Below, piece after piece: positions 15,049 to 22,381 of a stretch of 29,599 nt of DNA. Made by a program: the position numbers and the translations under genes. The stretch is from positions 1,529 to 31,127 of the forward strand of contig DDBL01000240.1 of NCBI GenBank assembly GCA_002333425.1. Direction: 5' to 3'. This DNA is from Leptospiraceae bacterium UBA2033. Its GTDB lineage: Bacteria > Spirochaetota > Leptospiria > Leptospirales > Leptospiraceae. Every line of letters starts with the position of its first letter. Within the stretch, counting starts at the first letter, position 1. The notes below the pieces were generated by a model that did no database searches, had not been told where the DNA came from, and saw nothing but the letters and a program-made list of their open reading frames with translations.

Positions 15049-16734
15049 ATTCATATGATTGAGTTTAAATATTTTAGCGATTTGTTTACGTGCTTCTTTT
15101 GCTGAATATTCTTTGCCTTCTATTGTCATTGGTGTAATTTTTTTAGAAAGAATAAATAATTCATGTTTTGCTCTTGAACATCCTGTATATAAAAGTTTTC
15201 GCCATGCTTCTGAATTGAGTTCGGAAAAGTCAACATCGACTAATAGTAGTATATCCGCTTCCAGTCCTTTGAATTTTCGAATGGTTGTTTTTTGAATTTG
15301 TTTTTTTGTTCTTTCTTTTGCAATAATTACATTATGAATATTGGAAAGTTGATTTAGATAAGAAGAATCCATCGCTACAGTGGTTGCGATTACAATTTGT
15401 TCTGGTAAAATATTTTCCTTTGATAGTTTTTCCTTGATAATGGATGTAGTATTTGAAAGAAAATCTGAACTATCTTCGCATTCTATCCAAATAGGTTTAC
15501 TTCCTTCAATTTCATTTTTAAATTTTAAATTTTCAATTCTGATAAATGAGTTTGCAGTTTCTGCGATTTGTTTTGTATTTCTACAGTTATTTCTTAGAAC
15601 TAATCTACATTCTGCATCTCTTAACCAACTAGGCATTTCGGAAAATTCCCTATGAATCAATTGGCTTTTATCATAATACACAAAAAATTTTCCAGTTGTA
15701 ATAGATTCTAAAGCAGCTAACCATTCTTCTTCGAAGTCTTGCCCTTCATCAATTACAATATGTTTATACGGAAGTTCTATTTTTTTTGAACGTAAATCCG
15801 AAACAAAACTTTTTGCATTTTCTCTTTTATCTCCTGTCTCTCCTTTGTAAACTGCAACAAGACTAAAAAAACTTTGTACGTCTATGTTTTTTTCCATTTT
15901 GAAATGTTCTTCTGAAATATTCTTTCTTAGTAGAGAATTATAAACTAGGAACAATACTTTGTTTGCCTCTCCACTTAATCTTCTTGCATGTTCTGCGGCT
16001 AAGATTGTTTTTCCTGTACCAGCTCCACCACCTATCACCGCTCTGTCTTGTTCTTCTAGAAAATCCAACAAAATGGATTGTTCTTTTGTGAGACGTAGGA
16101 ATAATTCTTCTCTTACTTCGATATCCCATTTTTGAACTGGAACCAATTTAAAATAGGGATTGAGCCATTTTTTGATATTCTGTTTGGAATTTTCGGAAAG
16201 AGAAATTTGATTTTCTGAGTTATAAAATTGAAAAACACGATCAATTCCTTTATTGATATTCGGCAAATTGGAATTATCCAGTATAAAATCTCTTTTCAAA
16301 TAAGAAGGAAGATTTGCTCTTTGAAAAATCAATTGCGGGAAAAAAAGACAGGTGTTAATCGGACATTTTTCTGTGCGAGGGAGTCTTCTTTCTAGAATTT
16401 GTTTTAAAATGTAAAACTTAGATTCTTCTGCTTGAAAGTAGGGGTTTTTGTGCATTAGCCTGCGATGTCCGTCAAAGCCAGTTTGAAACCACTCTTCATT
16501 TTCGACGGTGATTTCTCCTGATTTTACCTCTATGACTAAAATTCCACGATTTGGATCATAGATTAAAAAATCTGCTTCCCCTTGTTTTCGAAATGATTTA
16601 TTTTCTTGGTCTGTCCATGCAAAGGAATGAAAAACAATACATTCATTTGGGAGAGTTTTGAATGCATCATAAACAATTTTTTCTCCAAGACTTCCATGAA
16701 AATCTTTTGAAATCGGTGGAATAAATTCAGGCAT
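15043..16734 (-). CDS. NERD-domain nuclease fused to UvrD-like superfamily 1 helicase
   Basis: 563 residues from ATG 16734; the longer frame upstream runs into the hemolysin-III gene. The N-terminal NERD domain (about 10-130) has EADFLIYDPNRGILVIEVKS with Asp55, Glu69 and Lys71, the PD-(D/E)xK nuclease core. The helicase core begins at GGAGTGKT (Walker A, 236-243), then HIVIDEGQDF (Walker B Asp329-Glu330), LRNNCRNTKQIAETANSF, RKFKGLEADILLLV and LLYTGCSRAKHEL near the end (motifs V and VI). Such proteins are thought to process or degrade DNA; some family members are in defence or plasmid loci. No methylase or other defence gene is next to it, so the role is open. It is probably co-transcribed with the hemolysin-III gene, 50 bases upstream. 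Confidence 0.88.
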   Translation of the reverse strand: MPEFIPPISKDFHGSLGEKIVYDAFKTLPNECIVFHSFAWTDQENKSFRKQGEADFLIYDPNRGILVIEVKSGEITVENEEWFQTGFDGHRRLMHKNPYFQAEESKFYILKQILERRLPRTEKCPINTCLFFPQLIFQRANLPSYLKRDFILDNSNLPNINKGIDRVFQFYNSENQISLSENSKQNIKKWLNPYFKLVPVQKWDIEVREELFLRLTKEQSILLDFLEEQDRAVIGGGAGTGKTILAAEHARRLSGEANKVLFLVYNSLLRKNISEEHFKMEKNIDVQSFFSLVAVYKGETGDKRENAKSFVSDLRSKKIELPYKHIVIDEGQDFEEEWLAALESITTGKFFVYYDKSQLIHREFSEMPSWLRDAECRLVLRNNCRNTKQIAETANSFIRIENLKFKNEIEGSKPIWIECEDSSDFLSNTTSIIKEKLSKENILPEQIVIATTVAMDSSYLNQLSNIHNVIIAKERTKKQIQKTTIRKFKGLEADILLLVDVDFSELNSEAWRKLLYTGCSRAKHELFILSKKITPMTIEGKEYSAKEARKQIAKIFKLNHMNS

Positions 16735-16784
16735 AAAAGAATTAAAATTAAAACACCTGTTTAGATCAAGTAAAGAATGTTCTT

Positions 16785-17399
16785 TTAAATTACGTAAAAT
16801 AGAACTGTGAAATAATGACAACCCGCTCCACCTAAAACAAAACCATGCCATATTTCATGATTTCTAGGAATGGATTCTTTGAGATAAAAAAATACTCCAC
16901 CTGTGTACAACAGTCCACCTGCGGCTAACCAAAATAATCCGGTGGGATGAAAGTTTGTGACTAAATTTTTTATATCAAGAAGAACTATCCATCCTGCGGC
17001 TAGGTAAATCATAGTAGAGAGAAAATCAAATTTGCCCGTGAAAAAAATCTTGATAACAGTTCCAACCACAGCAAGAATCCAAACAATACTTAGAATAATC
17101 AGTCCCATCCCTTCTCGAAAGTGAACGAGTATAAAAGGAGTATATGTTCCTGCTATGAGATAAAAAATAGCGATGTGATCTAACTTTTGAAATAGGTCTT
17201 TTGTTTTACCTTCTCTGGAATGATAGAGACTTGATATGGTGAACAAGACTATTAAACTTATTCCGTAAATGAGGGAACTTACTATTTTCCAAAAATCGTT
17301 TGTAGCAAGAGCAAAAAAAAGTAAAATTCCTACTCCTAAAAAACTCATCGCTGCTCCAATTGCGTGTGTGTACACATTTATTTTTTCTTCTTTTGTCAT
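16785..17399 (-). CDS. Hemolysin III / PAQR (YqfA-like) membrane protein
   Basis: 204 residues, ATG 17399 with AGAGAGG upstream. It has seven predicted membrane helices and the family's metal-binding signature: SSLYHS in the second helix region, LDHIAIFYLIAGTYTPF, and HEIWHGFVLGGAGCHYF at the end, which supply the conserved Ser, Asp and His residues. PAQR proteins are inner-membrane Zn enzymes related to adiponectin receptors. In bacteria, YqfA/TrhA affects membrane energetics and lipid composition, and the hemolysin name comes from an old Bacillus assay. No toxin role is implied. A short dyad (GTTGCAA/TTGCAAC, 17441-17467) lies upstream and might be regulatory. Confidence 0.92.
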   Translation of the reverse strand: MTKEEKINVYTHAIGAAMSFLGVGILLFFALATNDFWKIVSSLIYGISLIVLFTISSLYHSREGKTKDLFQKLDHIAIFYLIAGTYTPFILVHFREGMGLIILSIVWILAVVGTVIKIFFTGKFDFLSTMIYLAAGWIVLLDIKNLVTNFHPTGLFWLAAGGLLYTGGVFFYLKESIPRNHEIWHGFVLGGAGCHYFTVLFYVI

Positions 17400-17628
17400 A
17401 CGACCTCTCTTACAAAGTAAGATGCAAGTTTTTCTTTAAAGTTGCAAACGATAAATACTATTGCAACCTGCAAGATTAATCCTAAGAGTTTTTATTTGAT
17501 AGATTTGTCTAATTGCTAGATTTATAAAATTTATAAACAAGTAAGAAGGAATTTCTTCTTTCCTCCTTGACTTTAATTTTAAAAGTGTAAAAGTTGCGTC
17601 AAATTAGTTTGCGAAAGTGAGGTTGTTC

Positions 17629-18306
17629 ATGCTGGAAAAAGGCTCAAAAAGTAATCCTACCGGAAATTTAATTGTATATTGTTACGTAATTGGAGAGAAT
17701 CCATTTCAACCTGGTTGCGAAATTATTGCATCGAATGTTGTGGTAAGTTTTTTAAAAATTAATGATAACTTCCCTGTTGTAACTTTCCCACCGATTTCTT
17801 TTTTATCAATAGATGAATTAAAAAAAATAATTCTACCAAATGAAAGTATGTATGATATGGCTCGTTTGCCTGACTTTAGAATGCCTGAAGATAGGGAGGC
17901 TGGAAATTCCTACATCCAAGAACGTATGGAACAATACAATGCGTTCGTGATGAAATACGTTGAACTTTGTAAAAATAAAGAGCGTAACGCAATGCCAGAT
18001 TTTAATTTTGAAGGTGCAAATGATTATTTGGAGGAGTTATTAAAAATTTCTATGCAGTTTAGATCCTCCACTGGTCTTGCACGAGATACCGTTCAACAAA
18101 AAATGGATAAGTTAATTGAAAAATTTTCCATGCGTTATCCGCAATTTGACTTACAAAATTATAAAAATGCGCTGTTCTTTCCAGGCAAAAAAGGGGACGA
18201 ATTAGCAAGTCTTTACTTAAAAAAATTCCAAGCAATCAATGATGAAAAATACGAAGCAGCCTCTATCATCAAACGAAAAATTTTAGATCTCGAAACCACC
18301 GTATAA
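17629..18306 (+). CDS. Unknown protein with C-terminal UVR-like motif
   Basis: 225 residues from ATG 17629 with GTGAGG upstream. The N-terminal part (about 1-75) is beta-rich (NLIVYCYVIGENPFQPGCEI, VVSFLKI, FPPISFLSIDEL) and is followed by long helices (YIQERMEQYNAFVMKYVELC). The final stretch, YLKKFQAINDEKYEAASIIK ending KILDLE, fits the UVR/McsA pattern (AIxxExYExAAxIRxxIxxLE). This motif mediates protein-protein contacts in UvrB, UvrC and the McsA-like Clp adaptors. No catalytic residues are obvious. I cannot name the family; it could be an adaptor or scaffold protein. It is monocistronic as far as can be seen, with a hairpin 58 bases after the stop. Confidence 0.75.
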   Translation: MLEKGSKSNPTGNLIVYCYVIGENPFQPGCEIIASNVVVSFLKINDNFPVVTFPPISFLSIDELKKIILPNESMYDMARLPDFRMPEDREAGNSYIQERMEQYNAFVMKYVELCKNKERNAMPDFNFEGANDYLEELLKISMQFRSSTGLARDTVQQKMDKLIEKFSMRYPQFDLQNYKNALFFPGKKGDELASLYLKKFQAINDEKYEAASIIKRKILDLETTV

Positions 18307-18363
18307 TACTACTTATCCTCAATTCCAATAAGTCACACTAAGACCAAAGGAAATTCATTCTAA

Positions 18364-18448
18364 GATCATCCGTTTTTCCAAATTCGGATGATCGATTTTC
18401 TAGAACTGCTAGTAAAATAAATACTTTTAGCACTTGTAGTTCTAGATC
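18364..18448. terminator. Two successive hairpins in the 18307-18562 gap
   Basis: GATCATCCG (18364-18372) pairs exactly with CGGATGATC (18385-18393) and is followed by GATTTTC, a plausible but weak terminator for the upstream gene. A second inverted repeat, TCTAGAACT (18399-18407) with AGTTCTAGA (18437-18446), follows. The rest of the gap holds the promoter region of the next operon and no gene. Confidence 0.5.
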
Positions 18449-18482
18449 CTTCTCGTGCTAACGGTTAATTTTTTACAATATT

Positions 18483-18545
18483 TTTGAACATGTTCAAATT
18501 AAAACTTGACAAAATTTTCCGTTCCTTTAAAAATGAACGTGTTCA
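18483..18545 (+). promoter_or_regulatory. Promoter flanked by two TGAAC-type TetR operators
   Basis: TTTGAACATGTTCAAA (18483-18498) is a perfect 16-base palindrome. TGAACGTGTTCA (18534-18545) is a second copy with one mismatched pair, 49 bases away centre to centre. TTGACA (18506-18511) and TAAAAA (18528-18533), 16 bases apart, lie between them, so one operator precedes the -35 box and the other covers the start of transcription. The downstream TetR gene is the natural binder. Confidence 0.7.
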
Positions 18546-18562
18546 GAAAAAGGAGAACTAAA

Positions 18563-19414
18563 ATGAAAGTATTTAAAATAATCGTGATAATAGGTTTATT
18601 TACTGTAAGTCTTTTGGCAGAAGAAAAAAACTCAGTAGAATGTGAGATCCAAAATCTAAAGTGTATCCACACCAAATTACAAAAGGGAGAGTATGTTGAT
18701 TTATACCGAAAAAATTATTTGGGTAAAACTTCTCTGCAGTATGCTTTGGATGAAAATAATTTGGATTTAGTAAAACTAATTGTAACAAGTGATCCGAGTG
18801 TTGTAAGTATTACAGACAAACAAGGAAATTCTCCTATTCACAGAACTGTAATTCTAAACCAAAAACAAATTCTAGAATTTTTACTTTCCCACGATACTGA
18901 TATAAATCGAGTGGATAGGAATGGAGAGACTGTTCTGGATTTAGCAACAGCAAACGGATACTCAGAGTTAGCCGATTATTTAGTTAGTAAAGGAGCTGAA
19001 TCAAAAAAAGTGAGTAAGTCGAATACAATTCTTTGGGTTTACGGTGTGTATGTGCTAATTAGTATTCTAGTTACCGTCTGGGTCGCAAGAACATTGTATA
19101 AAAATGGAAGGATTTTTTTAATCGATGCGTTTCACAGTGTCGAACTTGCGGACTCTGTAAATCATTTACTTGTGGTAGGATTTTATTTGATTAATTTGGG
19201 TTATATTACAATTGCTTTAAAAATAGGTCTTAAACCAACAGATTCTGTAGAGGCACTTGAGATTCTAAGCTCTAAGATAGGTTTTGTGATTTTACTTTTA
19301 GGCGCGATGCACTTTTTTAATCTGTATTTATTTGGTAGACTCAGAAAAAGAACTCTTTTAAAAAAAGAATTAGGCATTCAGGAAAATATGGCTGTGGTGA
19401 AACCAACTTCTTAA
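18563..19414 (+). CDS. Signal peptide - ankyrin repeats - conserved membrane domain fusion
   Basis: 283 residues from ATG 18563 with AAGGAG upstream. Signal peptide about 1-18 (MKVFKIIVIIGLFTVSLLA). Three ankyrin repeats follow, the clearest being DKQGNSPIHRTVILNQKQIL and DRNGETVLDLATANGYSELA (roughly residues 45-145), expected in the periplasm. Three membrane helices come next: NTILWVYGVYVLISILVTVW, a helix with DSVNHLLVVGFYLINLGYIT, and FVILLLGAMHFFNLYLFGRL. The NGRIFLIDAF plus VNHLLVVGFYLINLGY segment matches, from memory, a stand-alone conserved membrane protein of other phyla whose function is unknown. Its fusion to ankyrin repeats looks unusual. It forms an operon with the TetR gene 18 bases downstream, under a two-operator promoter. 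Confidence 0.8.
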   Translation: MKVFKIIVIIGLFTVSLLAEEKNSVECEIQNLKCIHTKLQKGEYVDLYRKNYLGKTSLQYALDENNLDLVKLIVTSDPSVVSITDKQGNSPIHRTVILNQKQILEFLLSHDTDINRVDRNGETVLDLATANGYSELADYLVSKGAESKKVSKSNTILWVYGVYVLISILVTVWVARTLYKNGRIFLIDAFHSVELADSVNHLLVVGFYLINLGYITIALKIGLKPTDSVEALEILSSKIGFVILLLGAMHFFNLYLFGRLRKRTLLKKELGIQENMAVVKPTS

Positions 19415-19432
19415 AAACTGGTAGCATTGAGT

Positions 19433-20131
19433 ATGGAAAATAAAACAAAGTTACAAAAATTAGATAGAAAAGAAACAGAGAAGTCAAAAAAAACAAAAGA
19501 GTTAATTTACTCCACTGCGATTTCTTTGTTTCAAAAAGAAAGTTATGAGAAAGCAACTATGAGACTCATTGCATCAAAAGCAGATATTGCTCTTGGTGCA
19601 ACTTACTATCACTTCAAAACCAAAGAAGACATTGTGTTATACTTCTACACAATTTCCCAAGATGATGCAAAATTACAAAGCCTAGAATTTTCGAGAACTA
19701 CAGAAGATTTTAAGTTAAGATTAAAAAATATCATCGTATACAAAATAGATTACTTTTCAAAGTACCGTAACTTTGTTTCCGTACTTGCAAAAAATGCGGG
19801 TGATCCAAATCATCCTCTTTCTCCTTTTAGTAAAGAAACGAAAGAGATACGAGAGGAAGCAATTCAAATTATCCGCGACGCATTAGAAACTTCCAATCTA
19901 AACTTAAAAGAAGAGGTTTCTTTCCATTTGCCTGAACTTTTATGGCTGTATCAAATGGGAATTATTTACTACTGGATTTCCGATACATCTAAGGCATACA
20001 AAAATACAAATATTCTAATCGAAGAAAGTTTAGATTTAGTATTCAAGTTAATCAAACTATCTAAACTTCCTTTTTTTAAAACAACACTAAGTTCTATTTT
20101 TAAAATTATCCGACTGATAAAAGGAGTTTAG
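19433..20131 (+). CDS. TetR-family regulator, probable autorepressor of the ankyrin operon
   Basis: 232 residues from ATG 19433; a TTG at 19427 is the only nearby alternative. The N-terminal DNA-binding domain is clear: KKTKELIYSTAISLFQKESY, the helix-turn-helix MRLIASKADIALGATYYHFK and TKEDIVLYFY. The C-terminal part is helical (FKLRLKNIIVYKIDYFSKYR, LPELLWLYQMGIIYYWISD) and fits a ligand-binding dimer domain of unknown specificity. It lies 18 bases after the ankyrin-membrane gene, with no promoter between, and the only strong palindromes nearby are those before that gene, so it probably represses its own operon. It differs from the TetR at 14395 in sequence and operator. Its stop overlaps the convergent chemoreceptor gene by three bases. 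Confidence 0.87.
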   Translation: MENKTKLQKLDRKETEKSKKTKELIYSTAISLFQKESYEKATMRLIASKADIALGATYYHFKTKEDIVLYFYTISQDDAKLQSLEFSRTTEDFKLRLKNIIVYKIDYFSKYRNFVSVLAKNAGDPNHPLSPFSKETKEIREEAIQIIRDALETSNLNLKEEVSFHLPELLWLYQMGIIYYWISDTSKAYKNTNILIEESLDLVFKLIKLSKLPFFKTTLSSIFKIIRLIKGV

Positions 20132-21693
20132 CTTACACTGAGTTTATTGATTAAATCCTCAGTCTCGCCTAGAAAGTCAACTAAGTCATTTAATTCTTCT
20201 ATAGACTCAGCTTGCGAATTCGCTTGTTCTGAAATTTTAGTAATTGCACTCGTTGTTTCTACTACTGCTTGTTCTTGTTCATTGGTTGCATTTCGAATAT
20301 TGGATGCATTTTTATTTAACTCAGTAAGTGAGCTAACCATTCCTTGTTTATTTTTTTCAAAATTTTTCATAGCTTCGTTACAAATACTCACAAAGTTTTC
20401 AATTTCTGAATAGCTACTTATGATTAAGTCAAATGCTTTTACCACATCTTCTACAGACTTACTTCCTTCTGTTACATCTTCTAAAGATTTTTTTACATTT
20501 TCTGTAATCTCTTTGGTATGAAGTGTTGATTTCTGAGCTAGTTTTCCAACTTCTTCGGCTACTACCGAGAAACCTTTTCCTGTCTCGCCGGCTCTTGCTG
20601 CTTCAATGGCCGCATTTAATGCAAGTAGGTTTGTTTGGTAAGCGATCTCACGCATAACGTTTACAACTTTGGAAATTCCTACAGATGATTCTCGCATATT
20701 ATCCATAGACCTTCCGGTTTTTCCAATTACCAAACGTCCATTTTTAATAATAGAATTTAATCTTTCATTTAGAGAACGAAGTGAGTTTAAGGCAGTCTTT
20801 AATTGACTGAAATACGTTTCGTTTTCATCTACTAGTTTGATTGTATTTTTTGATAAAGTATTTTGTTCTTCTGTAGAAGTGCTGATATGTCTGGAAGCTG
20901 CTGAAATTTCTTCCATCGAAGAAGATGTTTCTTCTGAGCTAGCAGCTTGTGTCATGATCGATGACTGGACTTCTCCAATTGTATTTCTAACTTTTTCTTT
21001 TAACTTAGATAATTTGGCTGCGGATACTTTTAAGTTTTCTACAATCTTGTTATTCTTTTCTAGGGAGTGACGTGCAATTGATTCTTTTTCGGTTGCATGT
21101 AATATAGTTGACTTACTTAGATTTGATAAAACAAAACTGATTGTGATAGATGTTATTAAAAATAAATTAATATTAATAAGATCAGGAAGTGGATATTCAT
21201 TTAAAGCAAATCCAGCATCACTGTTAATAAATTTAATTCCAGAGTTAACTGCTAAAATTTGAATGATAATTTCTTGTAGTAAAATTATGCTTCCTGTGAA
21301 TAATGCAAATTTGCCGTCATAACGAAGTGGAATCATACTGATATATAAGTAGGAGGCTGAAAAAAGTACTTTCTCTTTTAAAACATAGTCTGCACCATTT
21401 TCTAAAAGATATATTTGTAAAACTCGAACGATAAATATAATAAACAAATCTAAAAATGAATTGATATAAACAATTTTAAGATCAAATTCATTGTTTAGAA
21501 TTTTATTTCTGGAATAAAGGGTATAAACTAAAACGCAAATCGTTCCAAAAATATAAGCACTCGTTAACATGGAATTGGCAACTCCTATGGATACTAGAGT
21601 TGCTATTGCGCAAAGTGTGACTAATCCAAATCGAATTCGGTTTACAATTGTTTCTCCACGTACCACTGGTAGTTCTGTAGATGCTATGTTCAT
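20128..21693 (-). CDS. Methyl-accepting chemotaxis protein with multi-pass membrane input domain
   Basis: 521 residues. About six N-terminal membrane helices (residues 18-210) form an integral-membrane sensor with little periplasmic sequence; no Cache or 4HB ligand domain and no obvious HAMP domain are seen. A long cytoplasmic coiled coil follows. The signalling hairpin is typical: REIAYQTNLLALNAAIEAAR then AGETGKGFSVVAEEVGKLAQ. Methylation-type segments lie around AASSEETSSSMEEISAASRH and ATNEQEQAVVETTSAITKIS. It should bind CheW and CheA and control the motor in response to an unknown signal, perhaps membrane state or a lipophilic ligand. No che genes are adjacent. It has no strong operon link and is divergent from hslVU. 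Confidence 0.93.
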   Translation of the reverse strand: MNIASTELPVVRGETIVNRIRFGLVTLCAIATLVSIGVANSMLTSAYIFGTICVLVYTLYSRNKILNNEFDLKIVYINSFLDLFIIFIVRVLQIYLLENGADYVLKEKVLFSASYLYISMIPLRYDGKFALFTGSIILLQEIIIQILAVNSGIKFINSDAGFALNEYPLPDLININLFLITSITISFVLSNLSKSTILHATEKESIARHSLEKNNKIVENLKVSAAKLSKLKEKVRNTIGEVQSSIMTQAASSEETSSSMEEISAASRHISTSTEEQNTLSKNTIKLVDENETYFSQLKTALNSLRSLNERLNSIIKNGRLVIGKTGRSMDNMRESSVGISKVVNVMREIAYQTNLLALNAAIEAARAGETGKGFSVVAEEVGKLAQKSTLHTKEITENVKKSLEDVTEGSKSVEDVVKAFDLIISSYSEIENFVSICNEAMKNFEKNKQGMVSSLTELNKNASNIRNATNEQEQAVVETTSAITKISEQANSQAESIEELNDLVDFLGETEDLINKLSVS

Positions 21694-21754
21694 AAAAAAC
21701 CTTCTTAAAATATACTATCGGACAAATTTCTCATTTTTAGATATTAAACTTGCC

Positions 21755-21795
21755 CTAGTCAATTCTTTGACTAGTTTTAAGTATTTGTAGATAAA
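21755..21795 (+). promoter_or_regulatory. hslV promoter with overlapping perfect dyad
   Basis: TTGACT (21767-21772), 17 bases, GATAAA (21790-21795) is a good vegetative promoter ending 34 bases before the hslV ATG. CTAGTCAA (21755-21762) and TTGACTAG (21767-21774) form an eight-base inverted repeat around TTCT that covers the -35 box. This suggests a regulator site. It is not the CIRCE (TTAGCACTC) element. Confidence 0.5.
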
Positions 21796-21829
21796 AAAAG
21801 CCCTTTTGAAAATCTATCCATAGAAAACT

Positions 21830-22381
21830 ATGAAACAATCATTTTACCCAGATTTTCACTCCACCACAATCCTTTGTGTCCGAAGGGACGGAAAAGTAGC
21901 TCTTGCGGGAGACGGACAGGTCTCTATGGGGCAAACAGTCATGAAACACACAGCCAAAAAAGTAAGGCGTATGTTCCATGATAGAATTATCACCGGTTTT
22001 GCTGGCTCTGCCGCAGATGCGTTTACTCTATTTGAGTTATTCGAGAAAAAGGTAACTGCGTTTAACGGGAGTTTGTCTCGAAGTGTAGTTGAGTTGGCAA
22101 GAGAGTGGAGAACTGACCGTATGCTTCGCAAATTAGAAGCTCTTTTAATTGTAGCTGACAAAGAAGAATCCTACTTGGTTTCTGGAACTGGGGATGTGAT
22201 TTCTCCAGACGAAGGAATTTTGGCAATTGGATCTGGCGGCAACTACGCATATGCCTCTGCGCGTGCGTTATATGAAAACACACAAATGAGTGCAAAAGAA
22301 ATTGTGCTTGCCTCCATGAAAATTACAGCAGGCATTTGCATTTACACAAATAATAATATTACCTTAGAAGAAATAGAATGA
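21830..22381 (+). CDS. hslV: HslV (ClpQ) peptidase subunit of the HslUV protease
   Basis: 183 residues. The N-terminal nucleophile is Thr12 in HSTTILCVRRDGKVALAGD, preceded by an 11-residue leader that must be removed; most HslV proteins have only the initiator Met. GDGQVSMGQTVMK, RIITGFAGSAADAFTLFELF and GSGGNYAYASARAL are conserved family blocks. The protein forms a double hexamer ring in the cytoplasm and degrades unfolded proteins delivered by HslU. Its stop overlaps the hslU start (ATGA), so both are translated together. A sigma-70-type promoter with a dyad lies upstream. Confidence 0.97.
   Translation: MKQSFYPDFHSTTILCVRRDGKVALAGDGQVSMGQTVMKHTAKKVRRMFHDRIITGFAGSAADAFTLFELFEKKVTAFNGSLSRSVVELAREWRTDRMLRKLEALLIVADKEESYLVSGTGDVISPDEGILAIGSGGNYAYASARALYENTQMSAKEIVLASMKITAGICIYTNNNITLEEIE

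Noticed and set aside
15043..17399. Complete restriction or other multi-gene defence system around the NERD-helicase
   Set aside because: No methylase, sensor or second effector is adjacent; the neighbour is an ordinary PAQR membrane protein.
17441..17467. GTTGCAA / TTGCAAC dyad upstream of the hemolysin-III gene as an operator
   Set aside because: Only seven-base arms with a 13-base spacer; could occur by chance in this AT-rich context and no regulator is adjacent.
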